DNA of 64,000 nt from Areca catechu (taxonomy: Eukaryota; Streptophyta; Magnoliopsida; Arecales; Arecaceae), in assembly GCA_021397845.1 (NCBI GenBank), contig CM038051.1:15596827-15660826 (forward strand), given 5' to 3'. The notes beneath the pieces were generated by a model. It ran no database searches. It had not been told where the DNA came from and saw nothing but the letters and a program-made list of their open reading frames with translations. The position numbers and the translations under genes are program-made. Each line of letters opens with the position of its first letter. The first letter of the stretch is position 1. Positions 33,866-46,309 of this stretch are shown piece by piece.

Positions 33866-34148
33866 TCGAGCCTTCGGGCTTCTCGGTGCGATAACCAAGA
33901 GCCCGTGCATCCGATCATCATCGATAGATTAGATTCGGCCCTAATTCTGGAACATTCCCTTTCCTTCGGTCATCGACCATGTCATCCCGGTGGCGGTTCC
34001 ACCCTTCCTGAGCCTCTATTCTGGAACCTTCCCTCTCTTTCTCCAAGCAAACGACAAAACCCTAAACCAATCGTGGTGTCTGTATCCATTCTTTCATCTT
34101 CCACCGACAGGGTTGCGACGCGACAGAAGAAGAAGAAGAATTGGAGCA
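33866..34148 (+). promoter_or_regulatory. Upstream region and leader of the CacyBP-like gene
   Basis: Only about 283 bp separate the small MULE from the start codon. The stretch is C/T-rich (TTCCCTCTCTTTCTCC near 34030) with ACAAAACCCTAAACC at about 34051-34065, like a plant housekeeping leader with a telo-box-type AAACCCTAA motif. No clear TATA box. Part of the original promoter must lie within or beyond the transposon. Confidence 0.5.
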
Positions 34149-37100
34149 ATGGCGGAAGAGCAGCAGCTGAGGCTGGACGTGGAGGAGCTTCGGCATCTCG
34201 AGTCCATCGCCAAAAGGCCCCGCGTCCTCTCCCTCCTCTCTTCCGAGATCCGTAACCTCGACGCCACGGTATTATTACCTCCTCCTTCGTTCCTCGGCCA
34301 CGTTTCTCTCAACCGCCGTTCCTCTCTGTTGCCTAGGGTTTGATGGTTATTCTTTCCTTTTTCGATTCCTTCGGTTCCTGCTTCCTTGGTTTTCGATTTT
34401 AGCCGGTTTTCGGTTCGAAACATCTCTTCTTCGAACACCATCGATTTGCATATTATCTTTCTTTTTGGACAAGTTAGATTGATTCATGGACAGCTATTTG
34501 ATCGATCATTTTTGATGTTACTCGGATTGATTTGTTAATACTGTTGCAAAGTTTGGGACTGAGTGGTCCGTGCTGTCGTCTGATTGGTACCGGCTCTCGA
34601 TGGATTGTTGTTGATGTATTGTTGGTTGCATCGGCAGCTGTCTAAAGTCACCGCAGCAGTTGCGGCAGCAGCAGAAGCACAGTCTGCGGTTTCTGGAGAA
34701 AAGGCTGCTGCTGCTCCCAGCGCTTCGAATTATGTTACACTCGGATCGTTTAGCTGGGATCAAGACAATGACAAGATCAAGGTATGTGCCTTTTATTTAC
34801 TTTCTTTCTTATTATTATTATTATTTTTATTTTTATAATAGACAAAGCAAAACATCTACGATATTGACGTAAGCGTTAAGGGCATTGTGTGATTGAAATG
34901 TGATTTCCCATCGATTGATTTAATGCATTTTATATAATCATGCTTGTGGGTTGAGATTTGAGTTTGATCATAATCACCACACGCTAGCTTCTATTTGTTA
35001 AATAGTGAAATCACTTGGCTGGATGTTCCCCTCAAATATCCTTTTTGAGCCTGTTGTGCGTTGAAGGAGGGAAGGGGTGCGCAGAGAAAGGGAAAGTGAC
35101 GTTACAGCCCATGGACGATCTTTTAAAATATAGGCTCAGAATCTATCTGTCATCTTTTTGGGGGTTAATAATGCTGAAGGTTTCGTATTTTTTGAGTTCT
35201 GACAATATTAAGGTGGATGAATATTAGAACTGGAAAGTTTGAGTTAGGAACGATTTCATCTAAGAAAATTTTGGAGTTCAAACGAATTAGAGGGGGTGCT
35301 CAAAGGCTGAGTAGATGGTCAATGGAGGGTGGCTGAACAAATTTAGTGGGGATAATTAAGTGAGATGACACTTGGGAACTAGGTAAACAAATCAAGGATG
35401 TGATCATCTTGGTTTTCTATGGAATGAGACGCTTCATGTCCCAGCACCTGGGACGGTGGTTGTCCTATTTGTCCTGATCCATTTCTCAACTCAGAATATC
35501 TCAATACTCGGGATGGTGCCCATCCTGGCACCCAGATGGCATGACAACCCACCATCACACTGGCTTTCAAAACCTTAAAATGGACGGACAAAAACATGTT
35601 ATAGATTATTTGATTTTTCATAATTATAATTTGTATTAATTGCAAAGTTCTGCTTTTTTGATAATTTTTTGTTTAAGTTGATGGAAGTAGAAGTTTTGAA
35701 TGCTACAATAGAAAGATGGAGGTGAGATACTAAAAATTAGAAGCAACTGGTAAAAAATAAATGAGATGTAGTAAAAAGTTACAGATGTGCCCATGAGTGC
35801 ACGTATGCCCATACACGCATATAGACATAGATAGAGAAGAATGTAGGATTTTGTTGATAGAATTTTCACTAGAATTAAGGTGAGATGAGACAGAGGTAGA
35901 TGGTGCTTTTGATTTTTTTTTTTTTTTTTAAAAAAACAGCCTTTTCTTGCTTTGGATGGTTAACTGAAATGGTTACAAGCAAAAGTAAATAATGTGGATG
36001 ATAATGGAGGCTCAGGAGTATCAAGATATGAGAAGGTTGAGATGAATGTAGATAGATTTCAGAATGAAGATCTGGAGTTACAACAGAGTAACTTTTTGGC
36101 ATGGGTAGTGCATGTTAAAGGTAGGATAGCATAATTGAGTTTTCATAATTCGTGGAAGAGATGTATTGTGAAGCAACAAAAGCTTGTGGTACCAGATTCT
36201 ATTTCTTAAAGAAGGAGCCATTGGGTTCTTACTCTCCTTTCTTAACTTGGAGTTGTCTATTTAACTAGAGATGAAGTTTTTGGAAAAACCTAGAGTGTCC
36301 TCGTGGATCGTTTATATGCTAAATTTGCTGCCAGTTACATGTGATAACATATCTTAAAAAGAAAATTTTGGGGACTTGAGCCACAAAATGGTTCCCAATA
36401 TATATAGAAACGTGGAGATGAGGATAACCAACTGAAAGTTAGGTAGGTATAAGGAAGACGTGATGCTGTCTAGATAAGGAAAGGTGCTTTATTATGTGCC
36501 AATGCATAGGGGAATGGAAAAGCCCAAGTTTTTTCTAATAGCAATTGAAATTTGTGATATCATTAACAAAGGAGGTCCTCGTTATGGAACAGAATCAAAT
36601 GCTAACACAAAACAAGTAGTTGACAAAACATTTGTAGGTCTTCATTAATGCTTGTGAATGCTAATGAGTCAGTAAAAGCCTATTGAGACCAGTTTTATGT
36701 GCGGGTAAATGGGTCAGGTTTTTTTTGTAGATTATGATCCTTTGTTTAAAGGACATTAAAGAACATTAATCAACTCTTGTAAGTTAAAGTTGTTGGTGCA
36801 GTCAGTTATCAATGTATTGTGTTGTTTAGTTCATTATTTTAGTTGGGTTGGTGAAACTTTAGAGGGCAGAGCTAGGTATAAGTATGTTAAGGGGAAGCTC
36901 ATGGGTAGCACCAACTATGAATCACTAGCAAAAGCTGTTTTCACATGGTTTGGCCATGTGTAGCAAGGGGGCAACAACATGAAGAGATATTGATGGTTAG
37001 ATGGGGGGAAGGATTTAATGGAAATTTATGACATGGAAGTACTCGAGAAGAATTTGATGACCTTTTGTATGAAAGAATTGTTATCGCATATATCATATTA

Positions 37101-38973
37101 TAAATGAATTTTGATGTAACAAATAATTATCCTTGTCTATGTTATCTGTGGATGATTTAGATTTAGCTGGAAGTGTCAAATGTCTTAGAATTATGGGTAA
37201 AAGGTAAAAATTATAAAGGTCTAACTTATTTCTGATATAATGGATAATTGTTCGTGTAAATTGTATCAGTCGATGATATAGTGTTAGTTGATGATGTTTT
37301 AATGGTTGAGTATAAGCAAGCATCTTGTACGACAGGTTTAGGATTAAAAGGAATCAACTTGCAATTTTTTAGTGGATTCAGTCAGTCGAGTTTTCTGTCG
37401 AGGAATATCTAGTAGTGATCTTTCATTGTTTTGGATCTTCGTTAGTAATAAATATAAATAAAGACATCAAATAGATTTAGAGAAAGATGGATTAAATGGG
37501 AGGTATGCTTGGTTTGGTTTCTGGCATGCCATCTGTATCATTGAAATTTCTAAAATAACAATCAGGAAGCAATGCTTTGTTTATCAGATTGTTGGCAAAT
37601 CCTCCATGAAAATAAGGAAGTGTTGGAGAGAGAATGTGTGTTCTAGATCTAGATAGGTATGAGTTTTTGTGTTAAAAGACTCAAAATTTCTGTAATAATG
37701 AAGATGAGCTATTTCTTCAGTTAAAAGGCCTAATCAATGTTTGCCATATCGGTGCGTACTGCCCTGTACAGCGACTGAACCAAGACTTGGTATGGGCAGC
37801 ATACCAAGACTTGGCATGCCAAACCAATTCTTGTCTTGGGCATACTGACACTGTACCAATATGGGGTCTAATACCAAGATGGTAAAACTTGGGCCAACTA
37901 AATGATGAAATCCTGGATTACATGGATTCATTGTGATAAAGGATATGAAAAAAAATGCAATGACCATACATGCCATCCTTGTTAAGAAGTACTGAACAGC
38001 TGAACATAGTGTAGGTCGGATCGGTTATGATTTGTTGTTATGGCTTTATGCTGAAATAAGTACAGAAGTAGATGTCATGAGTTAATTGTATCTTCCATTT
38101 TCCTAATAACTCATGATGTTTTCTAGTTAAAGTTGACAGCGTTTGATAAGCATCCTACATAAACTAGTGACAGTTGGGTGGTTAATCTTGTTGTGTTATG
38201 ATCTTTTGAAGGAAGTTGTTGCACCTTTCTGAAATCATTAACTTCTGTGTTCCTGGTAGTATTACAGGTAAGGTGGCAGCTTGTGCACATGCATGCATCT
38301 TTGTACACCCATGCAAGCATCCTTTTTATTTAATTATTTTGTTGTTTGTTTCTTTTCCCCAAATTTCCCCAATTTTTCATTCCAAGTAGGGGTGCAAATG
38401 GGTCGGGTCGGACCGGGTCATGAGTAACCCTGATCCGACCCGGTTCTTTGATTGGATCCTAATATTAGATCCAAATCCAATCCATTAGAAAATCGGGTCG
38501 GGGCGGGTCGGGTCCATTATCAAAATTTTCAGTCCAACGGATCATTTGTATCGGGTTCATAAATAACCTAGTTCTAATCTTAAAAAACTTGGATCTATAT
38601 ATGGTCTGAATAAAATATAGACAACTATATTTAATTATTGCATAGTTAACTATTATTAACCATAAAATAAATAACAAGCAATATTATTTTTAAAATAAAT
38701 TAAGATATAAAAATAATTATAACTCTATCTTTATGTTAAAAATAAATTTCATACAAGTTTAAATTATAATTTAAAAGTCCAAATAGATATCATCCTAATA
38801 CTATTAGTATGTTCAAATCGGGTTGGGTTCGGTCGGGTCCAAATTCAATAAACCCAGACACGACCCATATCCATGGGTCCCTAAAAACAGTTTGGATCGG
38901 GTCTAAATGGGTCAGGTCGGGTCATGGGTCACCCTGACTCATTTGCATCATTAATTCCAAGAGATGTGATTGG

Positions 38974-39007
<34 letters not shown>

Positions 39008-40739
39008 CTATGTATTCCAGACCAACCTAATACTTTTTTTTCCATCGTTTATTGACAGTTTTTATATTGAGTTTTCCTCTTGCTGGAACTAATATAATTC
39101 TGCAAACTTGCCTTTTGTGCTTTAGCTCTATGTATTGCTTGAAGGTGTACAAGAAGGGAAGATGGAGACTGTGTTTAAGCCAATGTCAGTGGACATCAAA
39201 TTTCATGATGTCCAAGGGAAAAATTATCGATTTTCTATACCAAAATTAAACAAAGAAATAGTTCCTGAGAAATGCAAAGTCGTGGTGAAGCTGACGAAAG
39301 TTATTGTTACACTGTCCAAAGATTCGAAAGGGAACTGGTTAGACCTGCACTTCAAGGAGGACAAGGTAATAACATGTGTTTAAAATTTTCTCATCTTTTC
39401 TAATAAACTGGTATGGTTTTGTTTATAAATAAGCATCAGCACAAAGAGGTTACCTTGTTACAGATACTAACCCGGTTGAAATGTCCAACTATGGTCCAGA
39501 TGTTTTTACACCCTCTCTACCATCTATGAGGTGTTGGATCTAACTTGTTCTTTGGTTGATCTCTCTTGTAGTCCTTTTATTTTTTTATTAAAGTAAGAAC
39601 GGAATGATTGTGACATATGAGAGCTATTATGGATGACTGTGGGCTTCCAGTTAAATTAAAAGTTCTTATCATTTATGTCATTTGATGAATGCAGTCCCAA
39701 TTCTAGGATGTGCTCTTCTGTTGCTTCAAGGTATATTTTATTAAGAACAAGAGTGGCAAGAGGAGGATAGAGATGGTGCGTAACAGAGTTTCACAAATGA
39801 AGTTGAGGAGTTTCTGTTTAATAGTACTAGATTGGCAATACTCTGATTTTTCACAGCCAACATATGAGGTTCTTGATATTTAACCTCTGTCTAGAGAGCT
39901 AGTTGTTTGATTTTTTACCACGATATGTTTAGTTTAAATTTTGCTGGAGCATTTTGCTGTAGTGTGCTTTCCCTTTTACTGATTTTGTGGAAAACATTAT
40001 GAGCATCTGTCACACATGCTTTCTAAGATGGATTGTTGGACTACACAAATATGAGGTCGGCAGATGGATTTTTTTAGTTTACTTATTTATTTGGTAGGAA
40101 AAGTTTGAGTTATTTCATAGTTACATGCCCATGGATACCCAATGACCTTTCTCTTTGTACAATCATCTGTAAATCCCGAGGTATGTGCAACCCCGGTGGT
40201 ATGTGATTCAGTAAGATCAGAAAGCCAATCAGCTCTCTTATTGACTTGCTTTTACCGTTCTTTGCGTTCTTTTTTTTGCCCCCCTCTTTTGCAAGCTTCC
40301 GTAGTTTAATGAGGTTAGCATAGAACAATGACAGAAATCTGATTATTCTCCTCAGTATCCTGAATTAAAAACCAGTTCTGTCTGTTAACAAAGAATTCTC
40401 TAGATTATACTTACCACCATTGGCTTTCATACAATTTGATGGCTGATACTACGTTTATTTTATGCTTTGCAGCTAAAGCCTGGTTCAGACAAAGATAAAG
40501 ACCCAATGGCAGGAATTATGGATTTGATGAAGGTGAGCATTTTTTTTTTTCCTGACTGCATTAAAATTATCTTTCCTTTGTTTCATTCTATTTAGTTGCT
40601 TGAGCTAAAAAATTAAAATGCAAATGCTTTGCAGAACATGTACGAGGAGGGTGATGATGAAATGAAACGAACAATTGCCAAAGCTTGGTCTGATGCAAGA
40701 TCTGGGAAAACAGCTGACTCGTTAAGAGGGTACCCTTGA
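34149..40739 (+). CDS. CACYBP: CacyBP/SIP-like protein (CS domain, SGS tail)
   Basis: Five exons join in phase 0 at every junction: 34149-34268, 34638-34781, 39126-39365, 40473-40532 and 40635-40739, giving 222 residues (human CacyBP is 228). The N-terminus (MAEEQQLRLDVEELRHLESI) is the helical part. A CS (Hsp20-like) domain spans about residues 76-160 (TLGSFSWDQDNDKIK; GVQEGKMETVFKPMSVDIKF; KLTKVIVTLSK). The SGS-like tail holds DKDPMAGIMDLMKNMYEEGD and ends DSLRGYP. Known: in animals it bridges Siah1 and Skp1 in beta-catenin ubiquitination and binds S100 proteins and Hsp90. The plant role is less defined, so Hsp90 co-chaperone or E3 adaptor is inference. Intron 2 (4.3 kb) holds a MITE. Intact, all GT-AG. 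Confidence 0.93.
38387..38953. mobile_element. hAT-type MITE, intact copy 2
   Basis: A perfect 8-bp TSD, ATTCCAAG, lies at 38379-38386 and 38954-38961. The TIRs are TAGGGGTGCAAATG on the left and the reverse complement of CATTTGCATCATTA on the right. 567 bp, no coding sequence, GGTCGGGTCGGAC-type subterminal repeats. Copy 1 is at 18648-19198. An 8-bp TSD and this TIR fit the hAT superfamily. Confidence 0.92.
38976..39004. repeat. (CT)n microsatellite in CacyBP intron 2
   Basis: About 14 uninterrupted CT units directly after the MITE's right TSD and about 120 bp before the exon 3 acceptor. It could extend the polypyrimidine context but lies too far upstream to be the tract itself. Confidence 0.9.
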
Positions 40740-41072
40740 TCCGTTGGTGGTATATTGTGATCTTTATGTTTGGCTTGATGTATTTTGTGAATAATGTTGA
40801 GAACACAAACTATTAATAATCTTCTTTCTTAAAAGTGGACTAATTATTAAGTATTGGGGATAACTTTTATCAGACCTGGTTGTTCTTGTATGGAATGTCA
40901 TTATTCTTTGGTCTGCGGCCATGTCAGTGTGGCCTTCGGGGTTAGGTATGACGGTAAGTTAAGAGATGAAACTGATATGGAGATTCAAGCTTATGTATCA
41001 GCTAATTGCACTCACGGTACCTCTCTACTCATGCTAGTTTTGTTTACTCAAGTTTTGTCTCCTCGGGTTTGG
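40740..41072 (+). other. 3' UTR of the CacyBP gene
   Basis: T-rich, with AATAAT at about 40791 and 40817 as possible polyadenylation signals. The 12.5-kb MULE inserted at 41073-41081, about 340 bp after the stop codon, so it lies at or just beyond the transcript end. No other gene is seen. Confidence 0.55.
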
Positions 41073-41135
41073 AGACACCAAGAGTAAGTCTTCCCGCATC
41101 GTATGTAATGCAGAAAATTTATTATGGCTTGCATC

Positions 41136-42150
41136 AAGGTTTCCGGTACCGGGAGCCATGCTGGTACATGGTGTACCAGCATGGTATGGCGTGATGTACT
41201 GGTTTAAATGGGTACATTCAATTTTTTTTTATTTTTTAATATTTTTTATGATTTTAAGATTTTTATTTTATTTTATTTTTATATTATTTTTTTGATTTTT
41301 TTTTTATAATTTCATGTAGAATTCTATCATACATGCTATATATATATTATATATATTTTTAAGATCCTAGAAATATATTAAAAGTTATTTTTTTTTTAAT
41401 TTAAGATCTATGATATTATTCATGATATGCATCAAAATTTAAATAAATTAATATGAAATTTATAACGAGAGTAGTTTACGAGTCATAAATTAATAATTTA
41501 TAATTATAATTTTTTAATTTTTTTAAAAATTAATTTATTAATCTGAAATTAATTTTTAATTTTAAAAAATTATATATTTAATAAAAAATAAAGATTTTAA
41601 TATCATTATGTAGATCTATTCTGTATCTACAACATATTTCAAAATCATAGCTAACAAATAAATTTTGATAGTATTTTTTTTAATTTTTTATTTTGTATGG
41701 ATTTTAATAAAAAATTATATAAAAAAGAGAAATACGGAAAAAGAAATGTATACGTATCTTGATTTTACATTCATATTCTACAGGTTTGATTGGGTTGAAA
41801 AGGATTAAGATACTTTTTTTTCCCTTCGTTTTTGTTTCCGAAGCTCTACAGCAAACCTTTACCATTCTTAAAACTTAAGGCCGCCCCCCTCTCAAAGTAA
41901 GTCACATGGATACAGTAGCCATGACAAAAACAAAAAAAATTCCTACGTGCCCCCTCCCGTCCGAACCGGTCGGTTTGATCACGTTTCGACCAGTTGAGCA
42001 CCAGTTCGGGTCCGGTTTGGTGTGGTACAGAATTTTTTTTTAAAATTTTTATGGGCCGTTTCGATTTATATGGTCGAACCGTGCCGGTCGGCCACCGGTC
42101 CGGTTCGGTACACCCCGAACCGGTCGGTTCGGCATGGTTCGGAAAATTCT
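41136..42150. mobile_element. TIR element nested in the left TIR of the large MULE
   Basis: GGCTTGCATC (41126-41135) and GGCTTGCACC (42151-42160) flank it; in the uninterrupted right TIR the same sequence is continuous. The ends are weak inverted repeats (AAGGTTTCCGGTACCGGGAG versus AGAATTTTCCGAACCATGCC). The interior is AT-rich with GGTCGGTTCGG-type subterminal repeats and no coding sequence. A 9-10-bp TSD suggests a Mutator-type MITE. Confidence 0.75.
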
Positions 42151-42790
42151 GGCTTGCACCATTGTTTCTTATCGGTCCACGTGTATTCTAGGTAGCTTGA
42201 CGGGATGGGTTGGGAGTTGTATTTCTAGAATTACGTTATCTGGGTGTTGTTGCGTTTGCAATCGTTTCAAATATGAAAAATAATTTTTTTATTTTTTTAT
42301 TTTTCGGAAGAAGATATATGTTTCTGATCTAAAAAATGGTTTTTTTTCTGTAAATAGAAAAACAATCTAAAAAAATCTAGGAGTAAAGTGACATTCCATT
42401 CAACAGTTTCTTTCATTATTTTTTCTATTTCAAAGTTCTCCATTTTTATATTTTTGCTCTTCTTTTTGATGATCGAGAAGTTGCTAGCGAGTTGGAAGTT
42501 TTCAAGCATATCACGAATACATCTTCGAAATCTTGAATCAATGGAGAAAAGTGATTTATTTTTTCAACACAAACAGCGAATACAAAAATATCGCAAGAAG
42601 GAAATGCAAGTGAAGAAAGTATTGCACTTGTTTATTTATGAAAGGATAAGATTCTTTTAAGATCCGTCCCAAAAGAAGCAGAATCAAAAACATATAAGAA
42701 AATTATATATTTTAATATAAAATTTTAAAATTTATTTTTATAGAGGATGTCACGATATATTTTTAAAAATATTAAAATTTCGTAGTATAA
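42151..42790. other. Inner left TIR and spacer of the large MULE
   Basis: Right remainder of the left TIR (42151 to about 42225), then AT-rich DNA with a 90-codon open frame (42388-42660) that has no recognisable domain and is Phe/Lys-rich as expected from base composition. Confidence 0.45.
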
Positions 42791-42799
42791 AATTATGAT

Positions 42800-44115
42800 A
42801 CTATGCACAGTTACATTACATTGTAGTTTAAAACTTATGGCATCCAAGTTTAAAAATTACGACATCCTTATTAAAAAACTACAACATTTATGCAAAAATT
42901 ATAAAATAAAAATTTTTAATCCTTTCTACCTCTAATACATGTCATTCGTGGTTTGGTTTACGACTCTTAGAGTGTAATAAAATTATCATGGATGCTATAA
43001 GATTACTCAAAATGACCGAAATAGTTTTATGACATTTCAGATTAAAAACTACGACATCCTAATTAAAAAACTACGATATCCATCATGTAGAAATTATAAA
43101 ATAAAAATTTGTAACCCCTTCCACCTATAATACATATCATCCAATGCTTGGTTTATGACTCCCAGAATGTCAAAAATTGTCACGCATGCTATAAGATTAA
43201 TTAAAATGGCTAAAATAGTATTACGACATTCCAGTATAAAAACTACGACACGCTAGTTTAAAAACTACGACATCCTTGCATAAAATGTAAAATATAAGTT
43301 TCTAACCTCTTGTATATGCAATACATATCATCCGTAGCTTGGTTTATAACTCTTAAAGTATCATTAAATTATCATAAATGCTATAAGATTATTCAAAATG
43401 GCCAAAACAGTATTATGACACTTCAATTTAAAACCTACGATATCTTAGTTAAAAAACTAATACCCATGCATAAATTGTAAAATAAAAATTTTTAACCCCT
43501 TCTACTTCTAATACATGTCATCCGTGACTTGGTTTATAAAAAATTATGTTACCTATGTAGAAATTATAAAATAAAAGTTTGTAACCCCTTCTACCTCTAA
43601 TACATATCATCCGTGGCTTGGTTTATTACTTACAGAGTGTCAAAAATTATTACGGATGCTATAAGATTAATCAAAATGACATAAACAGTATTACAATAAC
43701 CCAGTATAAAAATTATAACATTCTAGTTAAAAAAACTGACTCTTGCAGAAAGTGTAAAATATAAGTTTCTAATCCCTTATACATGCAATGCATGTCATCC
43801 ATGACTTGGTTTATGACTTCTAGAGTATCAAAATTACCATGGATGCTATAAAATTACTCAAAATGGTCGAAATACTATTCGACACCCCAGTATAAAAACT
43901 ATAACATCCTAGTTAAAAAACTACGATATCCTTGCAGAAAGTGTAAAATTAAAGTTTCTAACATCTTCTGCCTGTAATACATGTCAAATGTGGTCTGAAT
44001 TAAAACTCTTACAATCTCACGATGACACCTCCCATGTCATAACAAGCCTGTGTGAAAAGAATCAAGAGTAATTAAATCTGAAACAGGATTGTGACACCCT
44101 AATTCAGGATTCATG
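42800..44115 (+). repeat. Left array, about 190-bp units
   Basis: The marker GGTTTATGAC or its variants recur at 42955, 43150, 43341, 43531, 43620 (a shortened unit) and 43808, a spacing of 188-195 bp. Each unit contains two or three ACGACATCCTAGTTAAAAAA-type motifs and TTTCTAACCCCTTCTACCTC. The reverse-complement array lies at 46310-48780. Confidence 0.88.
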
Positions 44116-44239
44116 ACATCCTACTTCAAATGTTATGATATCCTGTACATTTTTATGCTAGGATGGCTTACATTTGTTATAATAGTTAGTTAGAATTTAT
44201 TATTTAATAACTTATATTTATTTTTTATTTATATTTCAA

Positions 44240-46110
44240 GTGATCTTGCAATAGTTCGGCTGCCTAGAGTGAAGGCTTTGTAATTGTTTAAAAATCATTG
44301 CAAGCTAGCAATGTATATTGAAAAAACATGGAAGATGGAATTTTCTAGTCTTCATTTAGAAATCATCCGAAAAATTTCATTCAGTGTGTTCATCGACATG
44401 CAGCCATTCATAGTCAACAAGCGATTCCTAGCTGAAATTATTATTGTTACAAGAATGTTCAGCTATTAAAATGGTATGACAGTCAGTTGAAGACATAGAA
44501 TGTTCAGCTTGCAAACTTGTAGCCTCATTAGTTGGTAAGATAATCCATTATTTCATAAACGTAATGAACAATATATCATTATCATTAATATAAAGTAATT
44601 TTGATATTGTTCTTGGCTTGCAGGTGGAGGGAGCTATTGAGCCTGTGATAACGGAATGGTGGCTTATCACTAAAGAAATAATAGCATCTCCGAAACCCAA
44701 AAATAGTTGTGCAAGCCGTGCACAGTTGAAGAATGAAATAGAAGATATAAAGAAGATGATTGCCATAGTTGAAACCCTCCTCAGTTTATTGGTAAAAAAA
44801 GATAGCAATGCCAATAAAGAAGGGCACAAAGGGGCGGAAGGAGATGATATTAAGGATGAGGTGAAAGTCATGGGACACGATCAACTTATGATGGAATAAA
44901 AAGTTTATGACATCTCTGTAACTGAGGTTGAACAGATAATAGAAGAAAAATTGAAGGACACCCCTGTGAGTGAGATGTTGAGGGGAAGAAAGAAAAATCT
45001 TTGATTCCTTATCAAGAGGGTGAAAAACTAACCTAAGCTGCGGAAGGCCTCACAAATGATAACAAATTTTGCTTTTAAAACAGGCCAACCCAAAAAAAGA
45101 TAAAAATATTGGGCACATCTCAATCTTATGAATCAAATTTGAATTTTTAATTTGAAGATAATGAAAATTTGATCAAAACTTTTTTGAAAGAAAAGATTAA
45201 CTCATAAATTATATCTATTTTTTCTATTATGTATGCTACTTTATAGTCAAAAATATATAATATCCTTTATATTTATTAATTTCAGAGAGGTCATTTATAC
45301 CAATAAATTTGGAGATACTATCACAAGGAAAAATATTTTCGATCTACTAAATAACGACATGATAGTTGATGATATAAGTAATAGAGTATTGCTTTATTTT
45401 GTTCTTATTCTTTATGTATGTTATCATATATTTTTTAATAATTCTTATATTGATTTTCAAAATTGTATAAAATCATGTTACTTATAATTAATCAGTTTAT
45501 ATTGCATTGCCAGATAATTGATACCGGGTAGTTCATTAGAAGTAACTAGATAGAGCATCCGAAAATATATCATAAGTATATAATTGCACCTGTAATGACA
45601 TCTGGCATGTGCCTGATATCAGTTTCACCATTTTAAGAACTTGCTGAAATAGCCAGGACTATGATATTTGATGGAGTCAGTGATCAAGATATAAAGAATT
45701 TTGGTTTCTATTCACCATCATCAACTCAGACAATTTTCACTGGCACCTGGTTGCGGTTGACATGCAAACAAAGATATTGATGCATATGAATTCAATAAAA
45801 TATAATTACAGGTACAAAGCAAATGCAAGGAAGTGGCATAAGATACTCGGGCCAATGTTCATATATCTTGCGACAATATTAAGGTAAAGAATTGGTCAAT
45901 GCTAGAGATTGTTGAATGCCCTTCCCAACCTGTAAGATACTCCGGCATGTGCCTGATATCAGTTTCACCATACATAAAATTTCTTGCTCATAGGGATAAG
46001 CCTGATAGTTGGAATTTTATAGAAAAGATATAAGTATCTACCAGTACCAGTTAGCAGCAAGATTATTGAGAGAAAGCCTGAATCAGAAGATTGATAGTGC
46101 TATTAAAATT
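44240..46110 (+). pseudogene. Ulp1-like cysteine protease (SUMO protease family) carried by the MULE, broken
   Basis: Recognised by its C-terminal part. An entry motif TRKNIFDLLNNDMIVDD at about 45320-45370 fits the family's TRxxxxxLxxxxWLNDxxI. FHWHLVAVDMQTKIL at about 45730-45775 holds the catalytic His of the HW...D motif. Later segments read KANARKWHKILGPMF and SGMCLISVSPYIKFLAH, where the family has D-C-G-M; the catalytic Cys position reads Ser. KPDSWNFIEKI and QLAARLLRESLNQKI end the domain. Upstream fragments at 44284-44469 and 44618-44899 (helical, Lys/Glu-rich) probably belong to the N-terminal part. Stops and frame changes break it throughout. Known: Ulp1 proteases cleave SUMO; MULE-borne copies have no settled role. 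Confidence 0.72.
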
Positions 46111-46309
46111 TAGCATATAAAAACAAATTTTGTTTAATGTACTTATTCTCTTTGATTCATGCACTTCTGTAATATGTTATAGAAATTTGTAAGTCAATTA
46201 ATGTTTATATTTTAAGCATCATTTCTAAAAAAAAATTGTAATTCATTCAAATAGTAATATTTTAAATATTATTTTTTAATTACATGAAGTTTTTGTATTT
46301 TTGATATTA

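Larger units (their letters stand above)
34782..39125 (+). other. Large intron 2 of the CacyBP gene
   Basis: 4,344 bp against 82-5,100 bp gaps elsewhere in the gene. It contains an intact hAT MITE (38387-38953), a CT microsatellite (about 38976-39004) and a repeat-like patch at 37735-37880 with ACCAAGACTTGG-type phrases. Several other AT-rich stretches resemble old transposon debris (35380-35560; 36700-37000) but no element was named. Confidence 0.7.

Noticed and set aside
44618..44899. 94-codon frame as a stand-alone coiled-coil protein
   Set aside because: It lies inside the MULE just before the Ulp1-like domain and follows a splice-acceptor-like TTGGCTTGCAG; treated as part of that broken gene.
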